Positions 1 to 14,372 of a stretch of 64,000 bases of DNA are shown one piece after another; the stretch's first letter is position 1, and each line of letters starts with the position of its first letter. The stretch is from assembly GCA_047600805.1 (NCBI GenBank), contig JASGKG010000001.1, positions 4,464,001-4,528,000 of the forward strand. Direction: 5' to 3'. A program made the position numbers and the translations under genes. The stretch comes from JADKHC01 sp047600805 (GTDB taxonomy: Bacteria > Verrucomicrobiota > Verrucomicrobiia > Opitutales > Opitutaceae). The notes under the pieces are model-generated. The model had not been told where the DNA came from. It searched no databases and worked only from the letters and a program-made list of their open reading frames with translations.

Positions 1-480
1 TTCTCAATCCACGAAGGTGAACGCTGTCGGCGAACGGCTCACAAGTGGCTCCGTGGCGCCCGTGACGCCGTCGAATCGCAGGCTTTGCGCGAGGCGAGTG
101 CCCTTTGCTCCCCTTCACGTGCCGGCACAATACAGCCCGGTGTAGCTGTCCGTAACCAGCCTGCGGTGCGCGAATTTGGCTCAGGTTTTTGCCCTCGCCG
201 CACCTCTGTATCCGATTTTAGGATACGTAGTATCCAAAAGATGAATACATGGGTCGCGTTGCGATTGCTCGCTAAGAAAATTCACGCGAGCGCCGCAAAG
301 CGGTCAAAAATAATAATTCATAATATGTTTATGGATATGGTGTTAAAAAACTAGTCCATTTTCTTTTCAGAAATTTCTTGAGCCTCGGGCCGAGACTTTC
401 ATTGTCCGCACTCCCTTCTGCGGACGGCGAAACAAAAAGCGCCGAACAACGAAGGGAGTTCCTTGAGATTGCCGACTGCT
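1..480. other. Non-coding or unrecognised stretch upstream of the rRNA operon
   Basis: No gene is recognised here. One plus-strand frame is open from base 1 to 354, so it could be the tail of a gene cut by the window edge, but its translation is arginine-rich, low in hydrophobic order and matches no family I know. A small hairpin (gtccgca / tgcggac) sits at about 404-425. The AT content rises sharply from about 300 onward, as expected ahead of an rRNA promoter. Confidence 0.4.
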
Positions 481-526
481 TCAAAAAGTTTTTCGAAAGT
501 TTTTCAAAAAATCTTCGAAAAAAATG

Positions 527-555
527 TTGACCGCAGAAAAACAATCCTTCTTGAT
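527..555 (+). promoter_or_regulatory. Putative rRNA operon promoter with AT-rich upstream element
   Basis: TTGACC at 527-532 is a good -35 box. With a 17-bp spacer the -10 would be CTTGAT at 550-555, which is weak. The 45 bases upstream are runs of A and T, like an UP element. The site lies just before the boxA and the 16S leader stem, the right place for an rrn promoter. The -10 assignment is the uncertain part. Confidence 0.4.
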
Positions 556-578
556 GGAACTCTTTCCCTCATCGGGAA

Positions 579-590
579 GCTCTTTGAAAT
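579..590 (+). promoter_or_regulatory. boxA antitermination site in the 16S leader
   Basis: GCTCTTTGAAAT fits the rRNA boxA consensus (TGYTCTTTRAA), the RNA site bound by NusB-S10 (NusE) in rRNA antitermination. It lies about 120 bases before 16S, and a second copy lies before 23S at 2696-2707. The two copies in equivalent places support each other. Confidence 0.65.
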
Positions 591-616
591 TTACTTTGTG
601 CGATTGATTGGGACCC
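584..616 (+). other. 5' strand of the pre-16S processing stem
   Basis: This leader segment is the reverse complement of 2385-2417, downstream of 16S. About 21 bases pair without interruption and pairing extends, with small bulges, to about 33. Such leader/trailer stems are the RNase III substrates that release pre-16S RNA. The pairing is seen directly; the processing role is from knowledge of rRNA operons. Confidence 0.75.
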
Positions 617-707
617 CCAATCAACAATTCAATATAAAGTTAAAAATACGGTAAGCAAACTTCGGTTTGCTTCACCAGTAGTTCATGAATCACTAGGTTC
701 ATAACTC

Positions 708-2266
<1,559 letters not shown>

Positions 2267-2290
2267 TAAGGAGACGGACCTGCTCGTTTT

Positions 2291-2319
2291 GAGATTTCAA
2301 GTCTCTGATTTGAAATTTC
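2291..2319. repeat. Small palindromic element in the 16S-tRNA spacer
   Basis: Arms GAGATTTCAAGTC and GATTTGAAATTTC flank a TCT loop; 11 of 13 positions pair perfectly and the two others are G-U. The same design, with a TCA loop, occurs at 14084-14111 inside the RNase P RNA gene. It looks like a dispersed palindromic repeat. Confidence 0.65.
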
Positions 2320-2384
2320 AGAATACAGTGTCCGATGGTCGAAAGACAAAAGTATATAGCCTTAAAACTGTATATTAGTAGTCT

Positions 2385-2417
2385 GGGTCTCGATTGATCG
2401 CACAAAGTAAATTTCAA
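2385..2417 (+). other. 3' strand of the pre-16S processing stem
   Basis: Pairs with 584-616 as described there. It lies between 16S and tRNA-Ala, so cleavage here would separate pre-16S from the tRNA-23S part of the transcript. Confidence 0.75.
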
Positions 2418-2449
2418 TTAGTAAGTTCTTTTCAAATATTTCCCATCAT

Positions 2450-2525
2450 GGGGTCGTAGCTCAGTTGGCAGAGCATCTGCTTTGCAAGCAGAGGGTCGTC
2501 GGTTCGAATCCGTCCGGCTCCACCA
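2450..2525 (+). tRNA. tRNA-Ala (anticodon TGC)
   Basis: 76 bases forming a full cloverleaf: acceptor GGGGTCG pairs with CGGCTCC, the anticodon loop is TTTGCAA with TGC at 34-36, the T arm carries GGTTCGAATCC, and CCA is encoded. It lies in the 16S-23S spacer. Here Ala comes before Ile, the reverse of the more common order. Confidence 0.97.
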
Positions 2526-2558
2526 TGTACGACTCTTTGATCACTGCCAGTTTCCAAT

Positions 2559-2635
2559 GGGCTCATAGCTCAGTTGGTTAGAGCACGCGCTTGATAAGCG
2601 CGGGGTCGATGGTTCAAGTCCATCTGGGCCCACCA
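2559..2635 (+). tRNA. tRNA-Ile (anticodon GAT)
   Basis: 77 bases with acceptor GGGCTCA pairing to TGGGCCC (one G-U pair), anticodon GAT in loop TTGATAA, a T arm with GGTTCAAGTCC and an encoded CCA. It is the second spacer tRNA, 33 bases after tRNA-Ala. Confidence 0.97.
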
Positions 2636-2657
2636 TTATATAACGAGGTTATATAAT
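2635..2657. other. Perfect hairpin directly after tRNA-Ile
   Basis: ATTATATAAC, loop GAG, GTTATATAAT: ten perfect base pairs starting at the last base of the tRNA CCA end. It may help 3' processing of tRNA-Ile or simply separate the tRNA from the 23S leader stem. Confidence 0.55.
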
Positions 2658-2695
2658 CCGTGATTGGGCGGCAGATGGCAGAAAAGAAATAATTT

Positions 2696-2707
2696 TGTTC
2701 TTTGAAA
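2696..2707 (+). promoter_or_regulatory. boxA antitermination site in the 23S leader
   Basis: TGTTCTTTGAAA matches the Bacillus-type boxA almost exactly. It lies about 70 bases before mature 23S, the usual place for the second boxA of an rRNA operon. Confidence 0.7.
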
Positions 2708-2773
2708 GTTTAGGATAGATTGTAATAAATTTATGTAAGTAGGTAAGATAAACGCCTAGAATAGTAAGAGTTT
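2706..2773 (+). other. 5' strand of the pre-23S processing stem
   Basis: Pairs in three blocks with 5681-5738: aagtttaggata with tatcctaaactt (allowing bulges), gtaagtaggtaagataaacgcct with the segment ending ccttac, and the inner block that runs into the 23S ends (tgcataaacc with ggtttatgca). This is the standard RNase III stem of 23S. Confidence 0.7.
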
Positions 2774-5680
<2,907 letters not shown>

Positions 5681-5738
5681 TCCTTATTATTCCAAGGCGT
5701 TTATTTTTCCTCCTTACAATAGGTTTTATCCTAAACTT
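5681..5738 (+). other. 3' strand of the pre-23S processing stem
   Basis: Complement of the leader segment 2706-2773. It lies between 23S and 5S, so cutting here frees pre-23S from the 5S part of the transcript. Confidence 0.7.
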
Positions 5739-5764
5739 AACACTTTCTCGAAAGAGATAAATTT

Positions 5765-5879
5765 TCTGGTGACCACATGCCAGGGGTCCCACCCGTTCCC
5801 ATCTCGAACACGGTCGTTAAGCCCTGAGCAGCCAATGGTAGTAGGACGTTAGGTCCCGCGAGAGTAGGTCGTTGCCAGA
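5765..5879 (+). rRNA. rrf: 5S ribosomal RNA
   Basis: About 115 bases, closed by TCTGGTGAC at the 5' end and GTTGCCAGA at the 3' end, with the conserved cacccgttcccatctcgaac segment in the middle and gcgagagtaggtc near the end. It is the last gene of the operon, about 85 bases after 23S. Confidence 0.95.
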
Positions 5880-5884
5880 TTTAT

Positions 5885-5926
5885 GGCCCGGATGTTGCGA
5901 AAGCAGCGTCCGGGCCTTCTTCTTTT
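5885..5926 (+). terminator. Rho-independent terminator of the rRNA operon
   Basis: GGCCCGGATGTTGC, loop, GCAGCGTCCGGGCC followed by ttcttcttttt. The long GC-rich stem with a U-rich tail directly after 5S fits the end of the operon. Confidence 0.85.
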
Positions 5927-5985
5927 TGGGGTTTGGAGAATTGTGGGCCGCGTAGCGGCTTCCTGGGTTTATTGGTGACTGAGCG

Positions 5986-6330
5986 CTATGCGATCTTCAG
6001 GCCGGGTAAAAACGCCGCATTCGGCAACAAGCGGGTTTCTGTGAATTGGCGGTCGAATGCGAGTGCGCGGAAGGTCGACTTGTGGCGACGATTTCGAACG
6101 TTGCCCACCGAGGCGATAGTTCGGAACGCACTGCCAAAGGCGGTGAGCGTGTGACCTAAAGGATTCTCCGGGAAATATTGGCGCACGAATTCTTCGTTGA
6201 TCACCACCGCGTTCGCGTCTGTTGCCGCGGCCGAAAAATTTGGTCCTGCTTTAGGAGAATGGGAATAGACAGCGCGGCGAAGTATCCAGCCGTGCAGTTA
6301 GCCTGATCGGTGGTGTAGCTTTGGTTCCGG
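5986..6330 (-). pseudogene. Remnant of a MacB/FtsX-type ABC permease
   Basis: On the minus strand, one frame reads SYTTDQANCTAGYFAALSI and, after a frameshift near 6230, another reads NAVVINEEFVRQYFPENPLG and then SVGNVRNR. These are the signature pieces of the periplasmic core domain of MacB-type permeases (usual forms SPGYFRALGIPL, VVNETFARRYFP, IVGVVGDVR). Only about 115 residues remain, with at least one frameshift and no membrane segments, ATPase or start. It looks like a decayed gene rather than an expressed one. Nearest neighbours are the 5S terminator and the EIIA-like gene, with no related transport genes. Confidence 0.6.
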
Positions 6331-6641
6331 CAATCTTTTGGAGCTTGGCGTGCTGCGATCTGATGCATCGCGGGATTAGTATCCCGGCCGCGCTAACGGA
6401 TCACTTCCGATCGTATCGTTGCCGGAACCGGAAAGGTGTGGCGCGGAGCGCGCTCACGCGCAAGGACGGCCGTTTTTCTCTTCGTCGCGCCGCTTTCCAG
6501 AGGTGAGCGGCTGCCCCGGCTCATACAAGCCCGAGGGGGAACCAAAACCAGGATCTAGCGGTAATGATCGCTTCCCTCGTTCCAGGAAGGGGCTGCGCGC
6601 GGAGCAGCGTCCTTACGGAATGTTTTCCGCCTGGCTGCTGG
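6331..6641. other. No gene recognised
   Basis: Short overlapping frames exist on both strands, but none has family motifs or a credible start. It may hold more decayed permease sequence upstream of the remnant; I could not recognise any. Confidence 0.4.
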
Positions 6642-7124
6642 TTATTTAGGCAGCGTTGCCGCAAGTTTCTCCTCAGCCGCGACCAATGTCTGCACGAACT
6701 CTGCGGGCGTGGTGGCTAGCATCAGCCCTTCGCGATTGGCGGCATCCTTCAAAATCTTGCAGAGCGCGCTCACTACCATGAGGTAGTCGGTGGGGTTTGC
6801 TTTAGGCGTGCCAAGAACAAACAGGAGTTTCACGGTCTGGTTTCCGTTTTCGAAAAAGACGCCGTCTTTCGAGCGGCCCACAGCGAGCACGATCTTTTTC
6901 ACGTGTTCTGTTCGCGCGTGTGGAAGTGCGAGTTCGTTTCCCAAGCACGTCGTGTCGATGCGCTCGCGTGCAAGCAACTCGCTATAAAACCCGTGGAAAT
7001 CGGAGATATCGGGATGTCCCTCTAGCAATTTCGCCACTTCATTAATGGCAGTCGTTCGTTTCGCGCTCTGAATGGAGAGGGTTATGCGCGAAGGATCGAG
7101 AAGCTTGGATAGACGGCTGGCCAT
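6642..7124 (-). CDS. PTS EIIA-type (PtsN-like) phosphoacceptor protein
   Basis: A 160-residue cytoplasmic protein of the fructose/nitrogen EIIA family (PTS_EIIA_2). The phosphorylated histidine is in LALPHARTEHV, His69; the family takes phosphate from HPr or NPr and passes it on or uses it to regulate partners. The length matches stand-alone PtsN proteins, and no EIIB or EIIC sugar permease is nearby, so a regulatory role in nitrogen, potassium or carbon balance is more likely than sugar uptake; that is inference. It starts 139 bases downstream (minus strand) of the gyrA stop, beyond a terminator, so it probably has its own promoter. Confidence 0.85.
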   Translation of the reverse strand: MASRLSKLLDPSRITLSIQSAKRTTAINEVAKLLEGHPDISDFHGFYSELLARERIDTTCLGNELALPHARTEHVKKIVLAVGRSKDGVFFENGNQTVKLLFVLGTPKANPTDYLMVVSALCKILKDAANREGLMLATTPAEFVQTLVAAEEKLAATLPK

Positions 7125-7210
7125 ACGGGGCGAACGAATAAAAAAGCGAACGGCGATGGATACGGATTGGCAAGGGCTGAATCGGCACGATTGGAAAAAA
7201 ATGCGCGCAA

Positions 7211-7242
7211 AAAAAGCGAAGCACGAATACGCTTCGCTTTTT
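7211..7242 (-). terminator. Rho-independent terminator of gyrB-gyrA
   Basis: AAAAAGCGAAGC, 8-base loop, GCTTCGCTTTTT, followed on the minus strand by more T residues. It lies 20 bases after the gyrA stop codon and before the EIIA-like gene. Confidence 0.75.
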
Positions 7243-7262
7243 GAAAAAACGTTCGATCGCGT

Positions 7263-9755
7263 TTAGGCCGTAGTCGCGGGTTGGTTTTGTGCTTCAGTCT
7301 CTTCGTCGGTCTCGACGATGCGTGCGATGGAAAGAAGTTTATCTCCGGCTTCCAGCGTGACGAGGCGCACGCCTTTGGCGCCGCGGCCAGTTTCGCGGAT
7401 ATCTTTAACCGGGCAGCGAATGCTTTGTCCTTTTGCGGTGAGGAGCATGACTTCGTCAGTGTCGCGGACGCTCAGTGCACCGGCGAGTTTGATGGAGCCG
7501 TCTTCGGGAAGATCGATGGCCCACACGCCGGAGCCGCCACGATTGATCAGTCGATAATCTTCGAAGCGTGTTCGCACGCCCAACCCAGCCTCACTCGCGA
7601 CGAGGAATTTTGCTTCGTGGTCCACGACCTCGATGACGTCGAGGTAATCGCTTTCCAATTTGAAGCGCATGCCGGTGACACCGCCAGTGGCACGACCTGT
7701 CGGACGGAAAAGATCTTCTCCTGTTTCCGAGTCGCGTTCGCGGAAGCGCACGGCGAGACCTTGGTGTGAAACGAGGATGAGCTCGTTGTCTCCAGTGGTG
7801 AGGACGGTGCCGATCACGGCGTCGCCTTCGGAGAGGTTAATGCCGATCAATCCGCCTTCGCGTGTGGCGTTGGCGTAATCGGAAATGGCGCTCTTTTTGA
7901 TGACGCCACGTTTCGTCGCCATGACGATAAACTGACTATCGGCAAAATCCTTCACGCATAACATCGAGGCAATTTTTTCGCCGTCGGCCAAGCGGAGGAA
8001 CGAGGAAACAGATTTGCCTTTTGAAGCACGGGTACCTTCGGGCACGTCGTAGACCTTTTTCGCGTGGCATTGTCCGATGCTGGTGATGAAGAGGATGTAG
8101 TCGTGCGTGCTGGCGGTAAAGAGATGTTCGACGAAGTCTTCATCGTAGGTCTCCGTCCCGATGATGCCTTTGCCGCCGCGCTTTTGGCTGCGATATTCGG
8201 CCACGGGAGTACGTTTGATGAAGCCCATGTGCGAAACGGTGATGACGCACCCTTCGTTGGGGATAACGTCTTCCATCCGGAACTCGCCGACGGCGCCGAC
8301 GATTTCTGTGCGGCGGGGCTGGGAATATTTTTCTCGGAGGGCGAGGAGTTCGGTTTTAATGACCGTTAGCAGCTTGGCTTCGCTTTCCAAGATGCTGCGG
8401 AGTTCTTCGATGAGCTTGAGCAGTTCGAGGTACTCCGCTTCGATCTTGTCGCGTTCCAAACCAGTGAGTTGATACAAACGAAGCTCGAGGATGGCGTCCG
8501 TCTGGCGCTCTGAAAGCGGGTACTTGGCCATCAACTTTTGCTTGGCCTCTTCGCGGTTCGATGACGAGCGGATGATGCGGACGAAATCGTCGAGGTTATC
8601 GAGGGCGATTTTGTAGCCTTCAAGAATGTGCGCACGGTCTTCGGCTTCGCGGAGGCGGAATTTCGTGCGGCGAATGATCACATCGCGGCGGTGCTCGATA
8701 TAGCACTCGATGAGTTCCTTGATGTTCATCTGCTTCGGGCGCTTCTTGTCGAGCGCGAGCAGGATGACGCCGAAGGAGGATTCGAGGGCGGTTTTTTGGA
8801 AAAGCTGGTTGATGACAACCTTGGCTTGTTCACCGCGCTTTAGCTCGATGACGATGCGGGTGTTTTCATCGGACTCGTCGCGGATGTCGCGAATGCCGTC
8901 GATTTCCTTGTCAGTAACTAGTTCGGCAATACGTGTGACGAGGTTGGCGCGGTTCACGTTATACGGGATTTCCGTGATAACGATTTGCTCCATGCCGCCC
9001 TTGGTCTCCTCGGTGTGGGCTTTGCCGCGGATGCGAACGATACCGCGACCCGTCTTCAAATACGACAAGATGCCTTCGCGGCCGTAAATCGCGCCGCCGG
9101 TGGGGAAATCCGGGCCCGCGATAATCCCGCAAAGGTCGTCGACGGAAATGGAAGGTTTATCGATGATGGCGCACGTCGCGTCGATGAGCTCGTTCAGGTT
9201 GTGCGGCGGAATGTTGGTCGCCATGCCGACCGCGATGCCGGTCGAGCCGTTCATCAACAAATTCGGTAGTGCTGCAGGCAATACGGTCGGCTCTGTTGTC
9301 GATTCTTTGTAGTTGGGGGCAAAGTCGACGGTTTCCTCTTCGATGTCGCGCAGAAGGTCTTCCGCGGTCTCGTTGAGGCGACACTCGGTGTAACGATAGG
9401 CGGCGGGTGGATCGCCGTCGATCGAGCCGAAGTTTCCCTGCGGATCAATGAGCGGGTAACGTTGAACCCAGTTCTGACCCAAACGCACGAGGGCATCGTA
9501 CACGGACGAGTCGCCGTGCGGGTGGTAGTTTTTGAGAACTTCGCCGACGACGCCGGCGCACTTGTCGAACGGGCGGTTATGCAGCAGGCCTTCACGAAAC
9601 ATCGCATAAAGAATACGCCGTTGGACCGGCTTGAGGCCGTCACGAGCGTCGGGTAGTGCGCGCGAGATGATGACGGACATCGAGTAATCGATGTAAGCCG
9701 TCTGCATGATGTCGGTGATGTTGGCCGTCGAAAGTTTTTCGGAGGCGGTGTACAC
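7263..9755 (-). CDS. gyrA: DNA gyrase subunit A
   Basis: The 830-residue breakage-reunion subunit of gyrase, which introduces negative supercoils with GyrB. The catalytic tyrosine is Tyr122 in AAYRYTE. The quinolone region reads HPHGDSSVYDALVR, with Ser83 and Asp87, the susceptible-type residues in E. coli numbering, which happens to coincide here. The C-terminal beta-pinwheel begins after about residue 510 and carries the GyrA box QKRGGKG, the mark of gyrase rather than topoisomerase IV. It follows gyrB by 48 bases on the same strand, so the two are one operon. The start ATG is preceded by an AAGG-type ribosome site. Confidence 0.97.
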   Translation of the reverse strand: MYTASEKLSTANITDIMQTAYIDYSMSVIISRALPDARDGLKPVQRRILYAMFREGLLHNRPFDKCAGVVGEVLKNYHPHGDSSVYDALVRLGQNWVQRYPLIDPQGNFGSIDGDPPAAYRYTECRLNETAEDLLRDIEEETVDFAPNYKESTTEPTVLPAALPNLLMNGSTGIAVGMATNIPPHNLNELIDATCAIIDKPSISVDDLCGIIAGPDFPTGGAIYGREGILSYLKTGRGIVRIRGKAHTEETKGGMEQIVITEIPYNVNRANLVTRIAELVTDKEIDGIRDIRDESDENTRIVIELKRGEQAKVVINQLFQKTALESSFGVILLALDKKRPKQMNIKELIECYIEHRRDVIIRRTKFRLREAEDRAHILEGYKIALDNLDDFVRIIRSSSNREEAKQKLMAKYPLSERQTDAILELRLYQLTGLERDKIEAEYLELLKLIEELRSILESEAKLLTVIKTELLALREKYSQPRRTEIVGAVGEFRMEDVIPNEGCVITVSHMGFIKRTPVAEYRSQKRGGKGIIGTETYDEDFVEHLFTASTHDYILFITSIGQCHAKKVYDVPEGTRASKGKSVSSFLRLADGEKIASMLCVKDFADSQFIVMATKRGVIKKSAISDYANATREGGLIGINLSEGDAVIGTVLTTGDNELILVSHQGLAVRFRERDSETGEDLFRPTGRATGGVTGMRFKLESDYLDVIEVVDHEAKFLVASEAGLGVRTRFEDYRLINRGGSGVWAIDLPEDGSIKLAGALSVRDTDEVMLLTAKGQSIRCPVKDIRETGRGAKGVRLVTLEAGDKLLSIARIVETDEETEAQNQPATTA

Positions 9756-9803
9756 GGTAAAACCTTAAGGTTGAAATGGAGTTGGCCGCAGGGCGTTCGG
9801 GGC

Positions 9804-12320
<2,517 letters not shown>

Positions 12321-12473
12321 GTCGTGTGTGGACTAACCAAAAATGAAGAGGAAATTGTTTCTGAAAAGGGGGGGCGGGACAACAGGATTTTACGCGTATT
12401 TTGGGGTTATTCCTGCGGTTGTTTTGCAGTATTTTAGGTTGCGGACCCAAGATAACGGCTTACCCTCGCCATC

Positions 12474-12887
12474 ATGAAGTTATCGGTGAAAGTCGACTAC
12501 GCGTGTCGTGTGCTTGCTCAGCTGGCGCGTCAACATGGAGGCGACGAGTTGGCCCACATCGAAGAGCTCGCGCGGATCGAGGCGGTGCCGGCCAACTACT
12601 TGGTGCAGATTTTGAGCGAATTGCGTAACGGCGGCCTGATCACGAGCCGCAGGGGCAAACAGGGCGGTTATGCTTTAGCGCGGGACCCTGAAAAGATCAC
12701 GCTGCTGGACATCGTGGAGGTGATTGAGGGCGATCTGTTGGAAATTACGACTGCCGGTTCAGGTCAGTCCGCGAAGCACGTCAATCACATATGGAAAGAG
12801 ATTCGCAGCGCTTTTGAGGCGAAGGTGCGTAGCTATACGCTGGACAAGCTTGTCGCGAAAAACGTCGACCAGATGTATTACATCTAG
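12474..12887 (+). CDS. Rrf2 family transcriptional regulator
   Basis: A 137-residue winged-helix DNA-binding protein of the Rrf2 family (relatives: IscR, NsrR, CymR, RsrR). The family start MKLSVKVDYACRVLAQLA, the helix NYLVQILSELRNGGLI and the wing SRRGKQGGYALAR are all present. The three clustered cysteines that hold an iron-sulfur cluster in IscR and NsrR are absent; the only cysteine is Cys11. It therefore cannot sense through a cluster in the usual way and may act like CymR, through a partner protein. It is divergent from gyrB and followed after about 95 bases by the zinc-ribbon gene on the same strand. Targets are unknown. Confidence 0.88.
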   Translation: MKLSVKVDYACRVLAQLARQHGGDELAHIEELARIEAVPANYLVQILSELRNGGLITSRRGKQGGYALARDPEKITLLDIVEVIEGDLLEITTAGSGQSAKHVNHIWKEIRSAFEAKVRSYTLDKLVAKNVDQMYYI

Positions 12888-12981
12888 GCTGCGAGCGCGC
12901 GGCGTTTTTGAGTTAGGCGTAACCGGGCTTGCTGAAGTTGAGTGTTGAGCCGCAAAGGCGAAACGGCCACGCTGCCGACGC

Positions 12982-13686
12982 ATGCGCCACCCCGCTCTCG
13001 AAAAAATTCTTGTTCTGCAGGATCGCGACGCCAAGCGGCTGAGCCTCGAAAATCAGTTGAAGGCCGTTCCGAGGGACATCGCGGCGGTGGAGCAGAAAAT
13101 CGCTTCCGAGAAAGCAGCTATCGAGAGCGCTCGAGCAGAAATGAAGGATCTCGAAGTGAAGAAAAAAGGGCTGGAGACAGAGATCCGGGCGGTAGAGGAG
13201 AAATTGGGAAAGTATCGCACGCAGCAGCTGTCGGTTAGGAAGAACGATGAGTTCCAGGCCTTGGGCCACGAGATTGAAAATATGCAGGCGTCCGTCAGCG
13301 CCCTTGAAGAGAAAGAACTCGGCGTGATGTATTCCATGGACGAAGCGAAGAAGAAATTCGCAGCGGCCGAGGCTGTTTTGAAGCAGAACATCGCTGGCCA
13401 CGAAGCACGCATCCGCGACTTGAAGGCGCGGGAAACGAATTTATCTGCGGAATTGAAAGCTGTGCAGGCGTCGGTCGCGGCGGCGCGCGAGCCGATCGAC
13501 GTACCCAGCATCAGAATTTACGACCGGATTGCGGCTCGCGGCCTGCCTGCGTGCGTTCCTATCCGGGACGGCAAATGTGGCGGTTGTCACCTGAAGGTTT
13601 CCAGTGATTCCGAGTCCGAGTCACGCAAGGGCGAAAAGCTCGCGACCTGCGATCAATGCGGGCGCATTGTGTACTTCGAGAGCTAA
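12982..13686 (+). CDS. Coiled-coil protein with C4 zinc ribbon (DUF164/CT398-like)
   Basis: A 234-residue cytoplasmic protein. Residues about 5-180 are charged and heptad-like (repeated E, K and Q), a long coiled-coil hairpin. The C-terminus has two cysteine pairs, CGGC and CDQC, that would bind one zinc ion. This layout is that of the family called C4-type zinc ribbon domain protein (Helicobacter HP0958, Chlamydia CT398), in which members have been linked to RpoN and flagellar or secretion functions. Its job here is not known. It directly precedes the RNase P RNA gene by about 150 bases, an arrangement that may be only proximity. Confidence 0.8.
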   Translation: MRHPALEKILVLQDRDAKRLSLENQLKAVPRDIAAVEQKIASEKAAIESARAEMKDLEVKKKGLETEIRAVEEKLGKYRTQQLSVRKNDEFQALGHEIENMQASVSALEEKELGVMYSMDEAKKKFAAAEAVLKQNIAGHEARIRDLKARETNLSAELKAVQASVAAAREPIDVPSIRIYDRIAARGLPACVPIRDGKCGGCHLKVSSDSESESRKGEKLATCDQCGRIVYFES

Positions 13687-13837
13687 ACTGGCAACGACCG
13701 ACGCGGCTGCGTATGGCCTGAACGTTTGTCATCGATTAAACGTCAAACGATTGATCGTGCTTTCCTGGGAGTTGAGCGGACGGTGGATGTTGCGTCTTAA
13801 ACATTGCGCGGAGCAAAGGAGGGGCTAGCGTTTGGGC

Positions 13838-14341
13838 CTTGGTTTTGGGGCCAGATCGTCGCTCCAAGTTCTTTGATCCCAAGGCGCGGGTAACGCCGCG
13901 TCCGTTGTAACTTCGAGAGGAAAGTCCGGACACCACCGGGCAGGATTCCCGGCAAGAAAAGTCGTCGCGCCGCGTCGGCAGGTCGCAAGGCCACCGCGCG
14001 AACACGCTTCTGCTCAAGCCGGGGCACCGTGGGCCATATCCCGCGAGTGACGGACAGTGTCACAGAAAACAGACGGCCATTTTGGAATTTCAAATCTCAG
14101 ATTTGAGATCCCAGAGCGGTTACGGTGAAAAGGTGGGGTAAGAGCCCACCGCGTCGCCAGTGATGGCGGCGGCACGAAAAACCCAATCCGGTGCAAGGCA
14201 AAATAGGCGGCTGGGCGGCCCGTCCAACAGCCGCGGGTATGCCGCATTTCGCTTCGGCGAAGAGCTGCGCAAGCAGTTAGAGAAATGACGATCACGCCGC
14301 AAGGCGCACACAAAATCCGGCTTACCGGCCCCAAAACCAAG
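13838..14341 (+). ncRNA. rnpB: RNase P RNA (bacterial class A), unusually long
   Basis: The catalytic RNA that trims tRNA 5' leaders. Its ends pair as helix P1: cttggttttggggcc at 13838-13852 with ggccccaaaaccaag at 14327-14341. Conserved core text is clear: gaggaaagtccggacacc near 13915, acagaaaacag near 14062, ggtggggtaagagcccaccg near 14131, ggtgcaaggcaaaatagg near 14191, and ccggcttaccgg near 14317. At about 504 bases it is longer than typical class A RNAs (about 350-450). Part of the extra length is a palindromic element at 14084-14111 in the position of helix P12. The downstream pilin gene converges on it, 31 bases away. Confidence 0.9.
14084..14111. repeat. Palindromic repeat embedded in the RNase P RNA gene
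   Basis: GGAATTTCAAATC, loop TCA, GATTTGAGATCC: a hairpin of the same design as the element at 2291-2319 in the rRNA spacer. It sits between the conserved acagaaaacag and ggtggggtaagagcccacc segments, where E. coli has the P12 arm, so it would extend that arm without touching the core. Confidence 0.65.
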
Positions 14342-14372
14342 ATTTTATAATCGGTCTAGCTGACTGGCGCTA

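Noticed and set aside
1..354. Open plus-strand frame at the left edge as a real gene end
   Set aside because: Open for 118 codons, but with no family motif, unusual composition and no clear terminator after it. Cannot be supported without sequence to the left.
7072..7266. Small plus-strand gene between the EIIA-like gene and gyrA
   Set aside because: It spans the gyrA terminator hairpin and overlaps the start of the EIIA-like gene; the lysine-rich translation comes from the terminator A tract.
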